Part shown: positions 49,944 to 59,358 of the stretch, in pieces
Layout of the letters: every line of letters starts with the position of its first letter
How positions within the stretch are numbered: the stretch's first letter is position 1
Source of the DNA: Brachyspira alvinipulli ATCC 51933
GTDB lineage: Bacteria; Spirochaetota; Brachyspiria; Brachyspirales; Brachyspiraceae
NCBI RefSeq assembly: GCF_000518245.1
Contig: NZ_JADF01000019.1
Location: forward strand, 1-64,000
Reading direction: 5' to 3'
DNA length: 64,000 bases
Program-made: the position numbers and the translations under genes
Notes under the pieces: generated by a model
What the model was told of the DNA's origin: nothing
The model's input: only the letters and a program-made list of their open reading frames with translations
Databases searched by the model: none

Positions 49944-50831
49944 TTAAAAATTTTCTTTTAGTTTATCTAAAAATATTTTTGAAGCTCTTGAAAATTCCTG
50001 ATTCTTTTTCCAAACTATATTAAGCCCTGATTCTAATTTTGGCTTTAAAGGTATGAAGCATATATTTTCATTATTTATATTGTCAATTAATTTATCCAAA
50101 GCTAAAGCATAACCCATTCCTTCACGTACCATTATTAAAGCATTATAAATTAAATTATATGTAGCAACTATATTTAATTTTTCAAAAATGTCTCCGAACC
50201 ATCTCATAAAGTCATTATCTTGAATTTTATTTTCTATAGTTTGTCTTGATACTATTAAAGGAAGATTCAGAAGATCATTTTTTACAATATTTTTTTTATT
50301 TGCAAGTTTGGAATCTTTTCTCATTATTATTCCCCATGTATCTTTTGCGGGTATTTTTAGATAATCATACTTTGACAAATCTGCCGGATCTATTAATACT
50401 CCGAAATCTAATAATCCTTTATCTAATTTTTCTGTAATATCTTCAAAATTTCCGCTATGAATATTATATCTTATATGAGGATAATTTTTTTGAATGTCTT
50501 TCATAATTGAGGCAAGCATACTCATAGCCCAAGTTTCACCCGCTCCTATAAATATATCTCCTGCTATTACCTCATTTGTGAAATTAAATTCTGCTCTGGT
50601 TTTATCTATCATATCCATTATTTCTTCGGCTCTTTTTTTCAATAATATTCCTTCAGGTGTGAGTTCTATATTATTATGCTTTCTTTCAAAGAGTTTATGC
50701 CCTATATCTTTTTCAAGCATATTTATTTGTCTTGAAAGATTAGGCTGTGTAAGGTTAAGATATTTTGCAGCTTTTGTTATATTGCCTTCTTTTACTGCTG
50801 TTAAAAAATATTTTAAAGCTCTAATCTCCAT
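49944..50831 (-). CDS. LysR-family transcription regulator
   Basis: 295 residues. N-terminal winged helix-turn-helix (1-60: MEIRALKYFLTAVKEGNITKAAKYLNLTQPNLSRQI), linker helix, and a periplasmic-binding-like effector domain from about residue 90. Resembles the CynR/CysB-like group of LysR proteins. The gene is divergent from the ankyrin gene across 126 bases, where it may bind, but the ankyrin protein gives no hint of the effector. AAAGGAG precedes the ATG. Confidence 0.9.
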   Translation of the reverse strand: MEIRALKYFLTAVKEGNITKAAKYLNLTQPNLSRQINMLEKDIGHKLFERKHNNIELTPEGILLKKRAEEIMDMIDKTRAEFNFTNEVIAGDIFIGAGETWAMSMLASIMKDIQKNYPHIRYNIHSGNFEDITEKLDKGLLDFGVLIDPADLSKYDYLKIPAKDTWGIIMRKDSKLANKKNIVKNDLLNLPLIVSRQTIENKIQDNDFMRWFGDIFEKLNIVATYNLIYNALIMVREGMGYALALDKLIDNINNENICFIPLKPKLESGLNIVWKKNQEFSRASKIFLDKLKENF

Positions 50832-50957
50832 AAATATAATCTCCTTTTTATCATGTTTTAATTTTACAAAACTATTAATTATTATTCAATACTTTAAAGG
50901 CATGACTATTGAATAATAATAAATTTTTAATATAATCTATTTAAAGGAGTTTTTTAT

Positions 50958-51647
50958 ATGTTAAATGATTTTTTTGAAGCTGCAAAGAATGGTAATTTAG
51001 AAATAGTAAGAAAATATATAAAAGAGGATATTGATAATATAAAAAAACTTGATGATGAAGGATTTAATGCTTTAATGCTTTCAAGTATTTTTAATAGAAT
51101 TGAAATAGTGGAAGAATTAATAATAAATGGGGCAGATATTAACTTTAAAACGGATGAAAATTGGACTGCATTGATGCTTGCTTCTTTTTACGGACATTGT
51201 TCTATTGCTGAGATTCTTCTTAAAAATAATGCGGATTCTAGTATTAAAAATAATCAAGGATTTGACGCTTTGCTTATAGCTGTATTTTATAAAAGAACAG
51301 ATATAATAAAATTGCTTTTGAATTATAAAGCAGATGTTAATACAAAAAACAATGATGGTATGTTTCCTCTAATATATGCATGCAATTATAATAATTCTGA
51401 TATAGTAAAATTATTATTAGATAATGGGGCATATATTGATAATAAAAATAACAATGGAACTACTGCTTTGATGTATGCCGCTTTAATGCTTAAAGAAGAT
51501 ATAATAATTGAGCTTCTTAAAAATAATGCAAAGATTGATGAGCTTGATAATAATTCAGATGATGTTTATGCTTATTTAAAAAGCAATGAATGTGACAATC
51601 CGGATGAAGTGAATAATATAAAGAAAATATTAAAAAATTATAAATAA
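50958..51647 (+). CDS. Ankyrin-repeat protein
   Basis: 229 residues without signal peptide. Six ankyrin repeats of about 33 residues, e.g. GFNALMLSSIFNRIEIVEEL and WTALMLASFYGHCSIAEILL, with the usual loop ADINFKTD / ADVNTKNN between them. Cytoplasmic protein-binding scaffold. AAGGAG precedes the ATG. Partner unknown. Confidence 0.92.
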   Translation: MLNDFFEAAKNGNLEIVRKYIKEDIDNIKKLDDEGFNALMLSSIFNRIEIVEELIINGADINFKTDENWTALMLASFYGHCSIAEILLKNNADSSIKNNQGFDALLIAVFYKRTDIIKLLLNYKADVNTKNNDGMFPLIYACNYNNSDIVKLLLDNGAYIDNKNNNGTTALMYAALMLKEDIIIELLKNNAKIDELDNNSDDVYAYLKSNECDNPDEVNNIKKILKNYK

Positions 51648-51816
51648 AAAAATAGGCTAAACTATATAATAGCTAGCCCTTTACATTGGTTGATATCTAT
51701 AATTATTAAAACATTTCTATAATATAAATGTAAAATATTAAAAAATCAAAATAATACATTGAAATATTTTTAATTATATATATCATTATTTAAAATAAAA
51801 ATTAGGATTAAAATAG

Positions 51817-52755
51817 ATGAAAAGAATTGTTGTAACAGGAGGAGCTGGTTTTTTAGGCTCTCATTTATGCGAAAGATTATTAAAAGAAGGAAATTATGTA
51901 ATATCAATAGATAATTTTTTTACAGGCTCAAATGAAAATATAGCACATTTAATGAATAATAAAAATTTTGAGAATATAAGACATGATATAACAGAACCTA
52001 TACATATAGAATGTGACGAGATATATAATTTTGCATGTCCGGCATCACCTATTCATTATCAAAGAAATCCGGTTCACACTTTCAAAACTAGTGTTTTTGG
52101 AATATTGAATATGCTTAATTTAGCAAGGGACTGCAATGCAAGAATACTTCAGGCATCTACAAGTGAAGTTTACGGAGATCCTTTAGAGCATCCTCAAAAG
52201 GAAAGTTATTGGGGACATGTTAATCCTAATGGAATAAGAAGCTGTTATGATGAGGGAAAAAGAGGTGCTGAAACTCTTATGATGGATTATCACAGGCAAT
52301 ATAATACAGATATTAAAATTATAAGAATATTTAATACTTACGGACCTAGAATGAATGAGAATGACGGAAGGGTTGTTTCTAATTTCGTTATACAGGCACT
52401 TCAAAATATACCTATAACTGTTTATGGTGATGGAAGTCAGACTAGAAGTTTTTGCTACTGCGATGATTTGATTGACGGAGCAGTAAAAATGATGAATAGT
52501 GAAAATTTTATAGGGCCTGTTAATTTAGGAAATCCTGCTGAGATGACAGTTATTGAATTTGCTAAAAAGATAATAGAGATGACTAATTCAAAATCTGAAA
52601 TAGTATTTAAAGAACTACCTAAAGATGATCCTATAAAAAGACAGCCTAATATAAGTTTGGCTAAAGAAAAACTTAATTGGTCTCCTGATTATAAACTTGA
52701 AGAGGGGCTTAAGAAAACTATTGAATATTTTGATAATTATTTAAAATCTAAATAA
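51817..52755 (+). CDS. UDP-glucuronate decarboxylase-like NAD-dependent epimerase
   Basis: 312 residues, extended short-chain dehydrogenase. NAD-binding [15 protein letters not shown] at the N-terminus, catalytic STSEVYG with Ser/Thr and YDEGKR as the Y-x-x-x-K pair, and the family signature [21 protein letters not shown] typical of UDP-xylose synthases. It would convert UDP-glucuronate to UDP-xylose or a related nucleotide sugar for surface polysaccharide. dTDP-glucose dehydratases are similar but lack the CPASP motif. Single gene. Confidence 0.87.
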   Translation: MKRIVVTGGAGFLGSHLCERLLKEGNYVISIDNFFTGSNENIAHLMNNKNFENIRHDITEPIHIECDEIYNFACPASPIHYQRNPVHTFKTSVFGILNMLNLARDCNARILQASTSEVYGDPLEHPQKESYWGHVNPNGIRSCYDEGKRGAETLMMDYHRQYNTDIKIIRIFNTYGPRMNENDGRVVSNFVIQALQNIPITVYGDGSQTRSFCYCDDLIDGAVKMMNSENFIGPVNLGNPAEMTVIEFAKKIIEMTNSKSEIVFKELPKDDPIKRQPNISLAKEKLNWSPDYKLEEGLKKTIEYFDNYLKSK

Positions 52756-52945
52756 ATATTCTTTTTTAGATTTTTTAATTGCTTCAAATTAATTAGGGTT
52801 AAAATTTGTAATTTTCATAAAAATATAGAGGCCATGTATTATAATAGATTTTTTGATATGAAATAATCAAAAATAAAATTTGATTTTTTTTACTTTCATG
52901 CTAAAATTGTAAGTAAACATAATATATTAAGAGAGATTGTTATAC

Positions 52946-53599
52946 ATGAAAGAATTACCAAATTTAATTAGTTTAATCAATTCTATAAAAGGTGAAATTT
53001 GCTATTCTTATATAAATAGAATAGTGGCCATAGATAAAGAATATAAAGAAATGGAAGATGTTGAAGGGCAGAAGATTATAGATGTGCTTAGATACGGCGG
53101 ATATATGCATTTTCAATTTTCACAGGATGCTATGCTTGTGGATTTAGGACCTAACGGCTCATTTGTATTAACTGAAGATGATGATTATGAGAACAGCATT
53201 ATTAAATTAGAAACGGATCACGGCAATTTTTTTGTAGTTGATGACAGCAAAGATAAAAAAGATAGTACAAAGATAATTCCTATATGGAAAGATTCTACTA
53301 CTATGCCTCAGGTTGGATATGATCCATTAACAAAACAATTTAATTATAATTTATTTTGCCAGTTATTAGCAGATAATCCTACAACAGTTGAAAAGTTAAT
53401 CAAAAACCCTTTAATATTAAGCGGCATAGGTGATACTTACGGAGATATGATATTAAAAAAAGCTTCTATAACTAAAAAGACAAAAACTTCAGAGATAAAT
53501 AAAGCAAAAGCAAGAGAAATATTTGATGCCATAAAACAGGTGCTAAGAGAGGCATCAGGAAATACGGAAGAAGAAGAAAGCGATTCATTAGAAGAATAA
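52946..53599 (+). CDS. Fpg/MutM-like protein lacking catalytic residue and zinc finger
   Basis: 217 residues from the ATG at 52946. The N-terminus MKELPNLISLINSIKGEICY parallels MPELPEVETIRRGLEPLLVG of formamidopyrimidine-DNA glycosylase, but the catalytic Pro2 is Lys and Glu6 is Asn. The middle is a beta-sandwich-like part. GYDPLTKQFNYNLF and NPLILSGIGDTYGDMILKKA match the helix-two-turn-helix DNA-binding region (GPDPL..., ...GIGNIYADEILFRA). The C-terminal zinc finger is missing; the end is an acidic tail (EEEESDSLEE). So it probably binds DNA without excising bases. Fold call fairly good; role unknown. Confidence 0.7.
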   Translation: MKELPNLISLINSIKGEICYSYINRIVAIDKEYKEMEDVEGQKIIDVLRYGGYMHFQFSQDAMLVDLGPNGSFVLTEDDDYENSIIKLETDHGNFFVVDDSKDKKDSTKIIPIWKDSTTMPQVGYDPLTKQFNYNLFCQLLADNPTTVEKLIKNPLILSGIGDTYGDMILKKASITKKTKTSEINKAKAREIFDAIKQVLREASGNTEEEESDSLEE

Positions 53600-53648
53600 A
53601 TCTTTTCTATATATTTATATGCTGCATTTCTAATAGGTATAATACAAT

Positions 53649-53676
53649 AAACCCAATGAGAAATAACATTGGGTTT
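53649..53676. terminator. Bidirectional terminator
   Basis: AAACCCAATG (53649-53658) and CATTGGGTTT (53667-53676), a perfect 10-bp stem between convergent genes. Confidence 0.85.
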
Positions 53677-53715
53677 ATCATTTTCATTAAATATTAAAAT
53701 CATGGGATAGTCTGA

Positions 53716-54543
53716 TTAATAGAATAATTCAGGTTCTGCTCTTCTTTCAAAAGTTTTTTCAAGATCATGCTGATGGTATAAATATCCTTCATCATCATAA
53801 TATCTGCAATGCTCAGGACATTTTTTTACACATGCCCCGCATTTTATACATTTTCCTACATACTTTGTAATATCATCAAAATCTATCGATGCTAAAGGGC
53901 ATACATGAGCACAAGTTTTACAGTTTGTGCATTTGGAAGTATCAACTTTAGGTTTTACTTTTAATATATCAATAGCATGTTCATGTTCATCCTTTGGTAT
54001 ATAGTAAGGTCTTATAGGATCATTGCCTCTTACTTTAACTGCTTCATTTGGAATATCAGTTAGGCTTTTTATTTTATCAGCTACTTTTTTTGCAAACTCA
54101 TAAGCTATTTGCATATCTTTTTCATCAGGTCTGTTAGCAGCAAGTACATAAGAGAAAGCATGCTCTCCTATGAACCCTGCACCTGCTATAGTATGAAATC
54201 CATTTTCTTCCATAGTGTTTCTAAGTTCTATTAATGAATCATCAAAATTTCTATTTCCATATAAAACAATAGGAACAGCCAAAGCATTATCAGCTTTTAT
54301 ATTATTTTTGTAGAAAGGGAGCATTACATTTGGTATCCTTCCAGCATAAGTAGGTGTACCGCATATTACTAAATCATTTTCTTTGAATTGTAATATGGCC
54401 TCTCTTTTTTTAGGCATAGAAAAATTATATTTTTCAAATGGTACATTTAATTCCTTTGCTATATTTTCTCCGATAAAAGATACTATTTTTTGAGTTGTGC
54501 CTGTTGCACTATAATAGATTGAATATACTTTATTAATTATCAT
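53716..54543 (-). CDS. EFR1-type flavodoxin/ferredoxin fusion
   Basis: 275 residues. An N-terminal flavodoxin-like domain (YSIYYSATGTTQKIV binds FMN phosphate; VICGTPTYAGRIPN) is followed by two 4Fe-4S motifs CTNCKTCAHVCP and CIKCGACVKKCP near residues 195-245. These 'EFR1' proteins carry electrons in anaerobes. No partner gene is adjacent. A short tail with HQHDLEKTFERRAEPELFY ends the protein. Stand-alone gene facing the Fpg-like gene. Confidence 0.88.
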   Translation of the reverse strand: MIINKVYSIYYSATGTTQKIVSFIGENIAKELNVPFEKYNFSMPKKREAILQFKENDLVICGTPTYAGRIPNVMLPFYKNNIKADNALAVPIVLYGNRNFDDSLIELRNTMEENGFHTIAGAGFIGEHAFSYVLAANRPDEKDMQIAYEFAKKVADKIKSLTDIPNEAVKVRGNDPIRPYYIPKDEHEHAIDILKVKPKVDTSKCTNCKTCAHVCPLASIDFDDITKYVGKCIKCGACVKKCPEHCRYYDDEGYLYHQHDLEKTFERRAEPELFY

Positions 54544-54670
54544 ATGTTATATACCTTCGTTAAATTTAAACCATATAAATAATATTATGTAAATTTATAT
54601 AAACATATTTTTACACTATAAATGCCATATTATTTGATTAATAAATATGTAATTATTTTATATTAATCTA

Positions 54671-54699
54671 TTGACATTTTTTTTATTTTATGATATATT
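54671..54699 (+). promoter_or_regulatory. Promoter of the tRNA-Met gene
   Basis: TTGACA (54671-54676), 17 bases, TATATT (54694-54699). The tRNA begins 42 bases later. Otherwise 54544-54740 is empty. Confidence 0.6.
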
Positions 54700-54740
54700 T
54701 TTTAAATCTAAAGAGCTTAATTTTTTATTTAGATTTATAG

Positions 54741-54814
54741 GGGCCAGTAGCTCAGTCGGTTAGAGCAGATGACTCATAATCATCGGGTCCGGGGTTCAAG
54801 TCCCTGCTGGCCCA
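54741..54814 (+). tRNA. tRNA-Met (anticodon CAT)
   Basis: Complete cloverleaf of 74 bases. Acceptor stem GGGCCAG/CTGGCCC, D-arm with TCAGTCGGTTAGAG, anticodon stem GATGA/TCATC with loop CTCATAA (CAT at 54775-54777), T-arm CCGGGGTTCAAGTCCCTG. Discriminator A; CCA is not encoded. Initiator features (three G-C pairs below the anticodon loop) are absent, so elongator Met, or tRNA-Ile with modified C34, is meant. Confidence 0.95.
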
Positions 54815-54893
54815 CATCCCTATATAATTTTCCTTATTACATAATTTTATATTATTATCTCCTTTAATTAAGGTTAGTAAAATAGGGATAATT

Positions 54894-55000
54894 AAAAGGC
54901 ACTTTATTTATAGTGTCTTTTAATTTTGTCTAACCCTAACAATAAAACTTTTTCTATTATATTTATTATTTTAGTACCTAAAATATTTTTTAGGTACTAG
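54894..55000. terminator. Two hairpins between tRNA-Met and the next gene
   Basis: AAAAGGCACT (54894-54903) pairs with AGTGTCTTTT (54914-54923) with one G/T, followed by AATTTTG, closing the tRNA transcript. TAGTACCTAAA (about 54972) pairs with TTTAGGTACTA before the end of the minus-strand gene and probably terminates that one. No gene lies between. Confidence 0.65.
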
Positions 55001-55003
55001 TTT

Positions 55004-55321
55004 TTATATCCTATTTAAAGTAATATTTCTTGTTAAAATAATGCTGTTATTAATTTGTTCAGGCAATGCTATATCTATAGATTCATTAGAATTAAATTTT
55101 ATATCAAAATTAACATTTTCAAAATTCATACTGTAATTGTCTTTATCATAATCGCTTCCTAATGATATAGTATGGCTTATTTTACCAACAATAGGAGCTA
55201 AAGTATTAACTGTAATATCCCCATTTGAAGATATGTTTGCCTCTATATCTAAATCAAAACTTAGGAAGTTCTTCACTTTTGCTTTTCCTCTATAAACTCC
55301 ATTTCTATCTTTTAATAACAT
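55004..55321 (-). CDS. Small beta-strand-rich hypothetical protein
   Basis: 105 residues from the ATG at 55321 (MLLKDRNGVYRGKAKVKNF), with GGAG upstream. Alternating hydrophobic pattern, few charged clusters, ending ILTRNITLNRI; no signal peptide. I recognise no family. It is a single-gene unit with its own terminator hairpin. Probably a cytoplasmic beta-barrel or sandwich protein; function unknown. Confidence 0.6.
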   Translation of the reverse strand: MLLKDRNGVYRGKAKVKNFLSFDLDIEANISSNGDITVNTLAPIVGKISHTISLGSDYDKDNYSMNFENVNFDIKFNSNESIDIALPEQINNSIILTRNITLNRI

Positions 55322-55435
55322 AAATATAATCTCCAAAATCATTTAATTTATATATAATATAATAACATTTTTTATAAAAAAGACAAATTTAAAAAAGTGT
55401 CTTTTTTGATTTTTATATAAAAAAATTAAATAAAA

Positions 55436-55464
55436 AAGGAGTTCCTAAATATTAGAAACTCCTT
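55436..55464 (-). terminator. Terminator of oppA
   Basis: On the minus strand AAGGAGTTT pairs with AACTCCTT around a 10-base loop and runs into TTTTTATTTAA, 18 bases after the stop codon. Confidence 0.75.
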
Positions 55465-55481
55465 ATATTACAAATTATTAA

Positions 55482-57089
55482 TTATTTTGCTAATTTAGCA
55501 TAGAAGAATTTATGAGCACCAAGAGGATCATAAATGACATCTGATAATTTTTTACTAATCATAATAGGGTCAGTATAGAAATAAAGAGGTATTAATCCCA
55601 TATCTTCCATAAGTATATCTTCGGCTCTATGCATAGCATCCATTCTTTCTTTAGCATCCACTGTTGACATAGCAGTGCTTAATTCTTTATCAAAATCTTT
55701 ATTGTTATATCCGCCGTTATTTTGTACACTATAGCTTAAAAATACTCCCAAGAAACTCATAGGATCATTATAATCAGCAATCCATCCATGACGTGCTATA
55801 ACAAAGTTTTTATGCTGTCTTGTATCTTGGAAAGTAGCCCATTCTTCCTGAGATATGGTAGAATCTATATTCAATACCTCTTTCCACATCTGCTGAACAG
55901 CTTCAAATATTTGTATATGCTCTCCTGAATTTGATTTAAACTCTAAAACAGGAAATCCTGCTCCGTCAGCAAATCCTGCTTCTGCTAATAATCTTTTTGC
56001 TTCATCGCAGTTCTTTTGATAATCATTAGATTGAACGCTGTAATAATCTCCTCCAACCTCTCTGAAATCTTTACCGTCAATGTCTTTTACACCTGAAGGC
56101 ACCCATCCTCCTGCAGGAAGCTGTCCTCCTCTTGTAACTTGTTCAACTAAATAATTTCTGTCTATTGCTAAAGATAATGCCTTTCTTACATTTGGATCTT
56201 TTAATATTTCATTAGTAATATTTAAACAATAATAATATGTTCCCAAATAAGGAGATATATGCATTAAGCCTTCGCTTTTTAAATTCTCAATATCCTGAAG
56301 AGGCGGATTATTAGCAAAGTGTATAGAACCTTCTTTTATAGCTGCCACAGCTGCAGTACCATTTTGCATAAGTATAAATACGAGTTTTTGTGGAATTATA
56401 TTTTGAGCATTCCAATAATTAGTATTTTTTTCCATTATTATTCTGTCGTCAGTTCTTCTTTCTTTCAAAACGAAAGGTCCGTTTCCTATATAAGTTTCAG
56501 GTGAAAGAGTCCAATTATCTCCATTTTCTTCTATAATATCTTTTCTAATAGGGTAGAATGTAGGAAAAGCGGCAAGCTCTAAAAAGTATGCAGTAGGCGC
56601 ATTTAATTTTACTTCAAATGTTTTTTCATTTATTGCTTTTACTCCTAATTCGCTCACTTCTTTTTTACCTGCTGTAATATCTATGGCATTTGATACAGGT
56701 TCAAATTGATAAGCATATTCGCATGCTGTAATAGGATCAACAGCTCTTTGCCATGCATAAACAAAATCATCAGCTGTTATATTTTTACCATCAGACCATT
56801 TAGCATTTTCTCTTATATAAAAAGTATAAGTAAGTCCATCCTCACTTATATCCCATCTTTCTGCAACACCAGGTATTATATTGTTATCTTTATCTCTTGT
56901 GGCAAGTCCTTCAAAAGCATGTTGAATATATATGCTTCCATCTACAGCAGAGTTTAAAGCAGGGTCAATAGTTTTAGGTTCAGGACCCACATTAATATAT
57001 ATTGCTCCGTCATCTTTATTACTACCTTTACATGATAATAAGAATATAATTGAAAAAGTAATCAGTATCAAGACTATATTTTTTTTCAT
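55482..57089 (-). CDS. oppA: Oligopeptide-binding lipoprotein OppA
   Basis: 535 residues, lipoprotein with lipobox FLLSC (Cys20). PEPKTIDPALNSAVDGSIYI, the family signature AERWDISEDGLTYTFYIRENAKWSDGK, and RKALSLAIDRNYLVEQV identify the peptide/nickel-type solute-binding protein. It delivers oligopeptides to an ABC importer. No permease or ATPase genes are adjacent, so it must share a transporter encoded elsewhere. Several OppA paralogues per genome are usual in Brachyspira (recalled, not shown here). Confidence 0.93.
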   Translation of the reverse strand: MKKNIVLILITFSIIFLLSCKGSNKDDGAIYINVGPEPKTIDPALNSAVDGSIYIQHAFEGLATRDKDNNIIPGVAERWDISEDGLTYTFYIRENAKWSDGKNITADDFVYAWQRAVDPITACEYAYQFEPVSNAIDITAGKKEVSELGVKAINEKTFEVKLNAPTAYFLELAAFPTFYPIRKDIIEENGDNWTLSPETYIGNGPFVLKERRTDDRIIMEKNTNYWNAQNIIPQKLVFILMQNGTAAVAAIKEGSIHFANNPPLQDIENLKSEGLMHISPYLGTYYYCLNITNEILKDPNVRKALSLAIDRNYLVEQVTRGGQLPAGGWVPSGVKDIDGKDFREVGGDYYSVQSNDYQKNCDEAKRLLAEAGFADGAGFPVLEFKSNSGEHIQIFEAVQQMWKEVLNIDSTISQEEWATFQDTRQHKNFVIARHGWIADYNDPMSFLGVFLSYSVQNNGGYNNKDFDKELSTAMSTVDAKERMDAMHRAEDILMEDMGLIPLYFYTDPIMISKKLSDVIYDPLGAHKFFYAKLAK

Positions 57090-57282
57090 AATAGCTGCCC
57101 CTTTTATAATTAAAAAATTGAGTTAATAAAAATAATAGACAATATTATTATAGTTTTAATTATATTATTAGTCAATAATTCAAATTTTCATTAATATTTT
57201 TTCATATACTATGACTATGTACTTGATATTTTTCATATTTCATATTATATTTACCGGACATTATTTTATAAAAGGAAAGTTT

Positions 57283-57642
57283 ATGGAAAAAGGAAGCGTA
57301 AGAAACCCGATTCAAGTTATTTTATTAAGTATAGTTACATGTGGGATATACTATTATTATTGGCTTTATTTAACTACAAAAGAAATTAAAGCAGCAACTA
57401 ATAATGAAAGTTTGGATCCTATGAAAACTATACTATTTACTATTATTACATGTGGGATATATAGTATTTATTGGTATTATAAAATTTCCCCTATAGTATT
57501 TAAAGAAATGGCTGAAAAATCAGGTGCTGCAGTTGAAGAAGATAAGATAAAACTTGTATTTATATTATCTATTTTATTACAGTTAGTTTCTTGTTACTTT
57601 TTACAAACTAAGTTAAATGAGATTTGGGAAAAACTATCTTAA
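57283..57642 (+). CDS. DUF4234-like membrane protein
   Basis: 119 residues from the ATG at 57283 (AAAGGAAAG upstream; MEKGSVRNPIQVILL). Three membrane segments and two copies of the motif (V/I)TCGIYxxYW (SIVTCGIYYYYWLYLTTKEI and TIITCGIYSIYWYYKISPIV), the defining feature of DUF4234 proteins. Function unknown. A terminator follows. Confidence 0.85.
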   Translation: MEKGSVRNPIQVILLSIVTCGIYYYYWLYLTTKEIKAATNNESLDPMKTILFTIITCGIYSIYWYYKISPIVFKEMAEKSGAAVEEDKIKLVFILSILLQLVSCYFLQTKLNEIWEKLS

Positions 57643-57656
57643 TAATCTTTTTTACT

Positions 57657-57691
57657 TAAAAGGCTTGGGTGTTATTATTACTCAAGCCTTT
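57657..57691. terminator. Bidirectional terminator
   Basis: AAAGGCTTGGGT pairs with ACTCAAGCCTTTT (one mismatch) around a short AT loop, between convergent genes. Confidence 0.8.
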
Positions 57692-57701
57692 TATTTGCAT
57701 T

Positions 57702-59330
57702 TTAATTATATAAAAATCTTTTTATCTTCTGAGTAGGACTTTTAATAAATTCTTCTTTTTGTATAGTAAATCCAGATATTCTTCCAAATTCAGGAAGTAT
57801 TTTATTTACTTCTACTCTGTTTTTTTCTATTAATTTAATAACTTCTTCATCGCTCAAATTCTCTGCTTTTATTCTTTCTGAATCTAAATATATTAAAGCA
57901 TGGAGTTTATTATCTCTTTGTAAAACTAAAGATTCTAATATATAAGGCATAGTATTTAATTTACTTTCAAGCTCTTCCGGATAAATATTCTGTCCGCTTG
58001 CACCAAGAAGCATATTTTTACTTCTTCCTTTTATAAATATTCTGTTATTTTCTCCAAGTACACCCAAATCTCCAGTTCTAAGCCATCCGTCTTTTGAAAG
58101 CACATCAGCAGTTGCCTTATAGTTTTTATAATAGCCAAGCATTACATTTTCACCTTTAACCATTATCTCGCCTATTTCACCTTCTTTTTTAGCATCTATT
58201 TTTACTTCTAAAGTGTCAATTATACATCCGCAGCTTCTAGGAACATGCTTATCCCAAGGTCCATAACTTATTAAAGGCCCGCATTCTGTCATACCATATC
58301 CCACAGTGAATTTGAATCCTATATCCATAAGAAATTTTTCAACATCGCTATTCAAAGCACTTCCGCCGATTATAAGCTCATAAAAATTACCGCCGAAAGA
58401 TTGAGTTAAATTATTTCTTATCTTTGATTTAATTAAAGATGATATAATAGGCATTTTTAATAATTTAGCCATTATAGGTTTTTCTATAGCAGGAAGTATT
58501 TTTTTTAAGTATATTTTTTCTATTATGAGAGGAACCATAAGTATAAGATTAGGCTTTACCTCATCAAATGCTTTTAATAAAACATTAGGGCTAGGTATTG
58601 CATTAAGCATATATATGCATGCTCCTCTTGAAAATGGGAATAAAAAATCAAATAAACATCCGAATACATGGGCAAGAGGAAGAAATGAAAGTATATGATC
58701 ATTAGGTTTTACCGGCATATTATTAATGGCAAATCTGATATTAGCAGCCAATGAATTATGATTGAGCATAACACCTTTACTGAATCCTGTAGTTCCTGAA
58801 GTGTATATTATAGTAGCCAATGTGTCATTTTCAAATATAGTAAGATTAAATTTTTCTTTGCTTAGTTTTTCTATTTCTATATCATTAAATATATTTTCTT
58901 CTTTTTCTTTCTCTTTTACAACAGTATTGAAATTTTCTAAATAGAAACATTTAGTTAATGAAGATAATGTTTTATCATCTATTCCTTTTATAATATTAGA
59001 ATTGGCAAAAAAGAATTTAGAGCCTGAATCTTTTATAATTGATGCTATATCTTCTTTTGAAAAATCTACAAGTATAGGAACAACTACTGCTCCGTAGCTT
59101 ACTACAGATAAATATACTAAAGCCCAATTAACGGAGTTTCCTCCGCATAATGCTATTTTCTCACCTTTATGAATATCGAGCTTTTTAAAAGCTATATGTA
59201 TTTTTAATATATTTTCTGCAACATCTGAGTATTTTAATATTCTGTCGGTACCGTAATCAGATAATGCATTAATGTCCCAATTATTTTTTATAGTGTCTTG
59301 AATATAATCGCTGAGTCTTTCTTTAATCAT
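57702..59330 (-). CDS. Long-chain acyl-CoA synthetase (AMP-forming)
   Basis: 542 residues. ATP-binding motif IIYTSGTTGFSKGVMLNH (about 165-182), VGYGMTECGPLISYG (A5-like, about 340), GWLRTGDLGVLGENNRIFIKGRSK and a C-terminal SPTQKIKRFLYN with the catalytic Lys. It activates fatty acids (or other carboxylates) to CoA thioesters. Start ATG with AGGAG five bases upstream. The neighbour 59359 on the same strand starts its own unit 28 bases upstream and may be co-transcribed. Confidence 0.9.
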   Translation of the reverse strand: MIKERLSDYIQDTIKNNWDINALSDYGTDRILKYSDVAENILKIHIAFKKLDIHKGEKIALCGGNSVNWALVYLSVVSYGAVVVPILVDFSKEDIASIIKDSGSKFFFANSNIIKGIDDKTLSSLTKCFYLENFNTVVKEKEKEENIFNDIEIEKLSKEKFNLTIFENDTLATIIYTSGTTGFSKGVMLNHNSLAANIRFAINNMPVKPNDHILSFLPLAHVFGCLFDFLFPFSRGACIYMLNAIPSPNVLLKAFDEVKPNLILMVPLIIEKIYLKKILPAIEKPIMAKLLKMPIISSLIKSKIRNNLTQSFGGNFYELIIGGSALNSDVEKFLMDIGFKFTVGYGMTECGPLISYGPWDKHVPRSCGCIIDTLEVKIDAKKEGEIGEIMVKGENVMLGYYKNYKATADVLSKDGWLRTGDLGVLGENNRIFIKGRSKNMLLGASGQNIYPEELESKLNTMPYILESLVLQRDNKLHALIYLDSERIKAENLSDEEVIKLIEKNRVEVNKILPEFGRISGFTIQKEEFIKSPTQKIKRFLYN

Positions 59331-59358
59331 TTTTATCTCCTATTTTTTTAATATAGTT

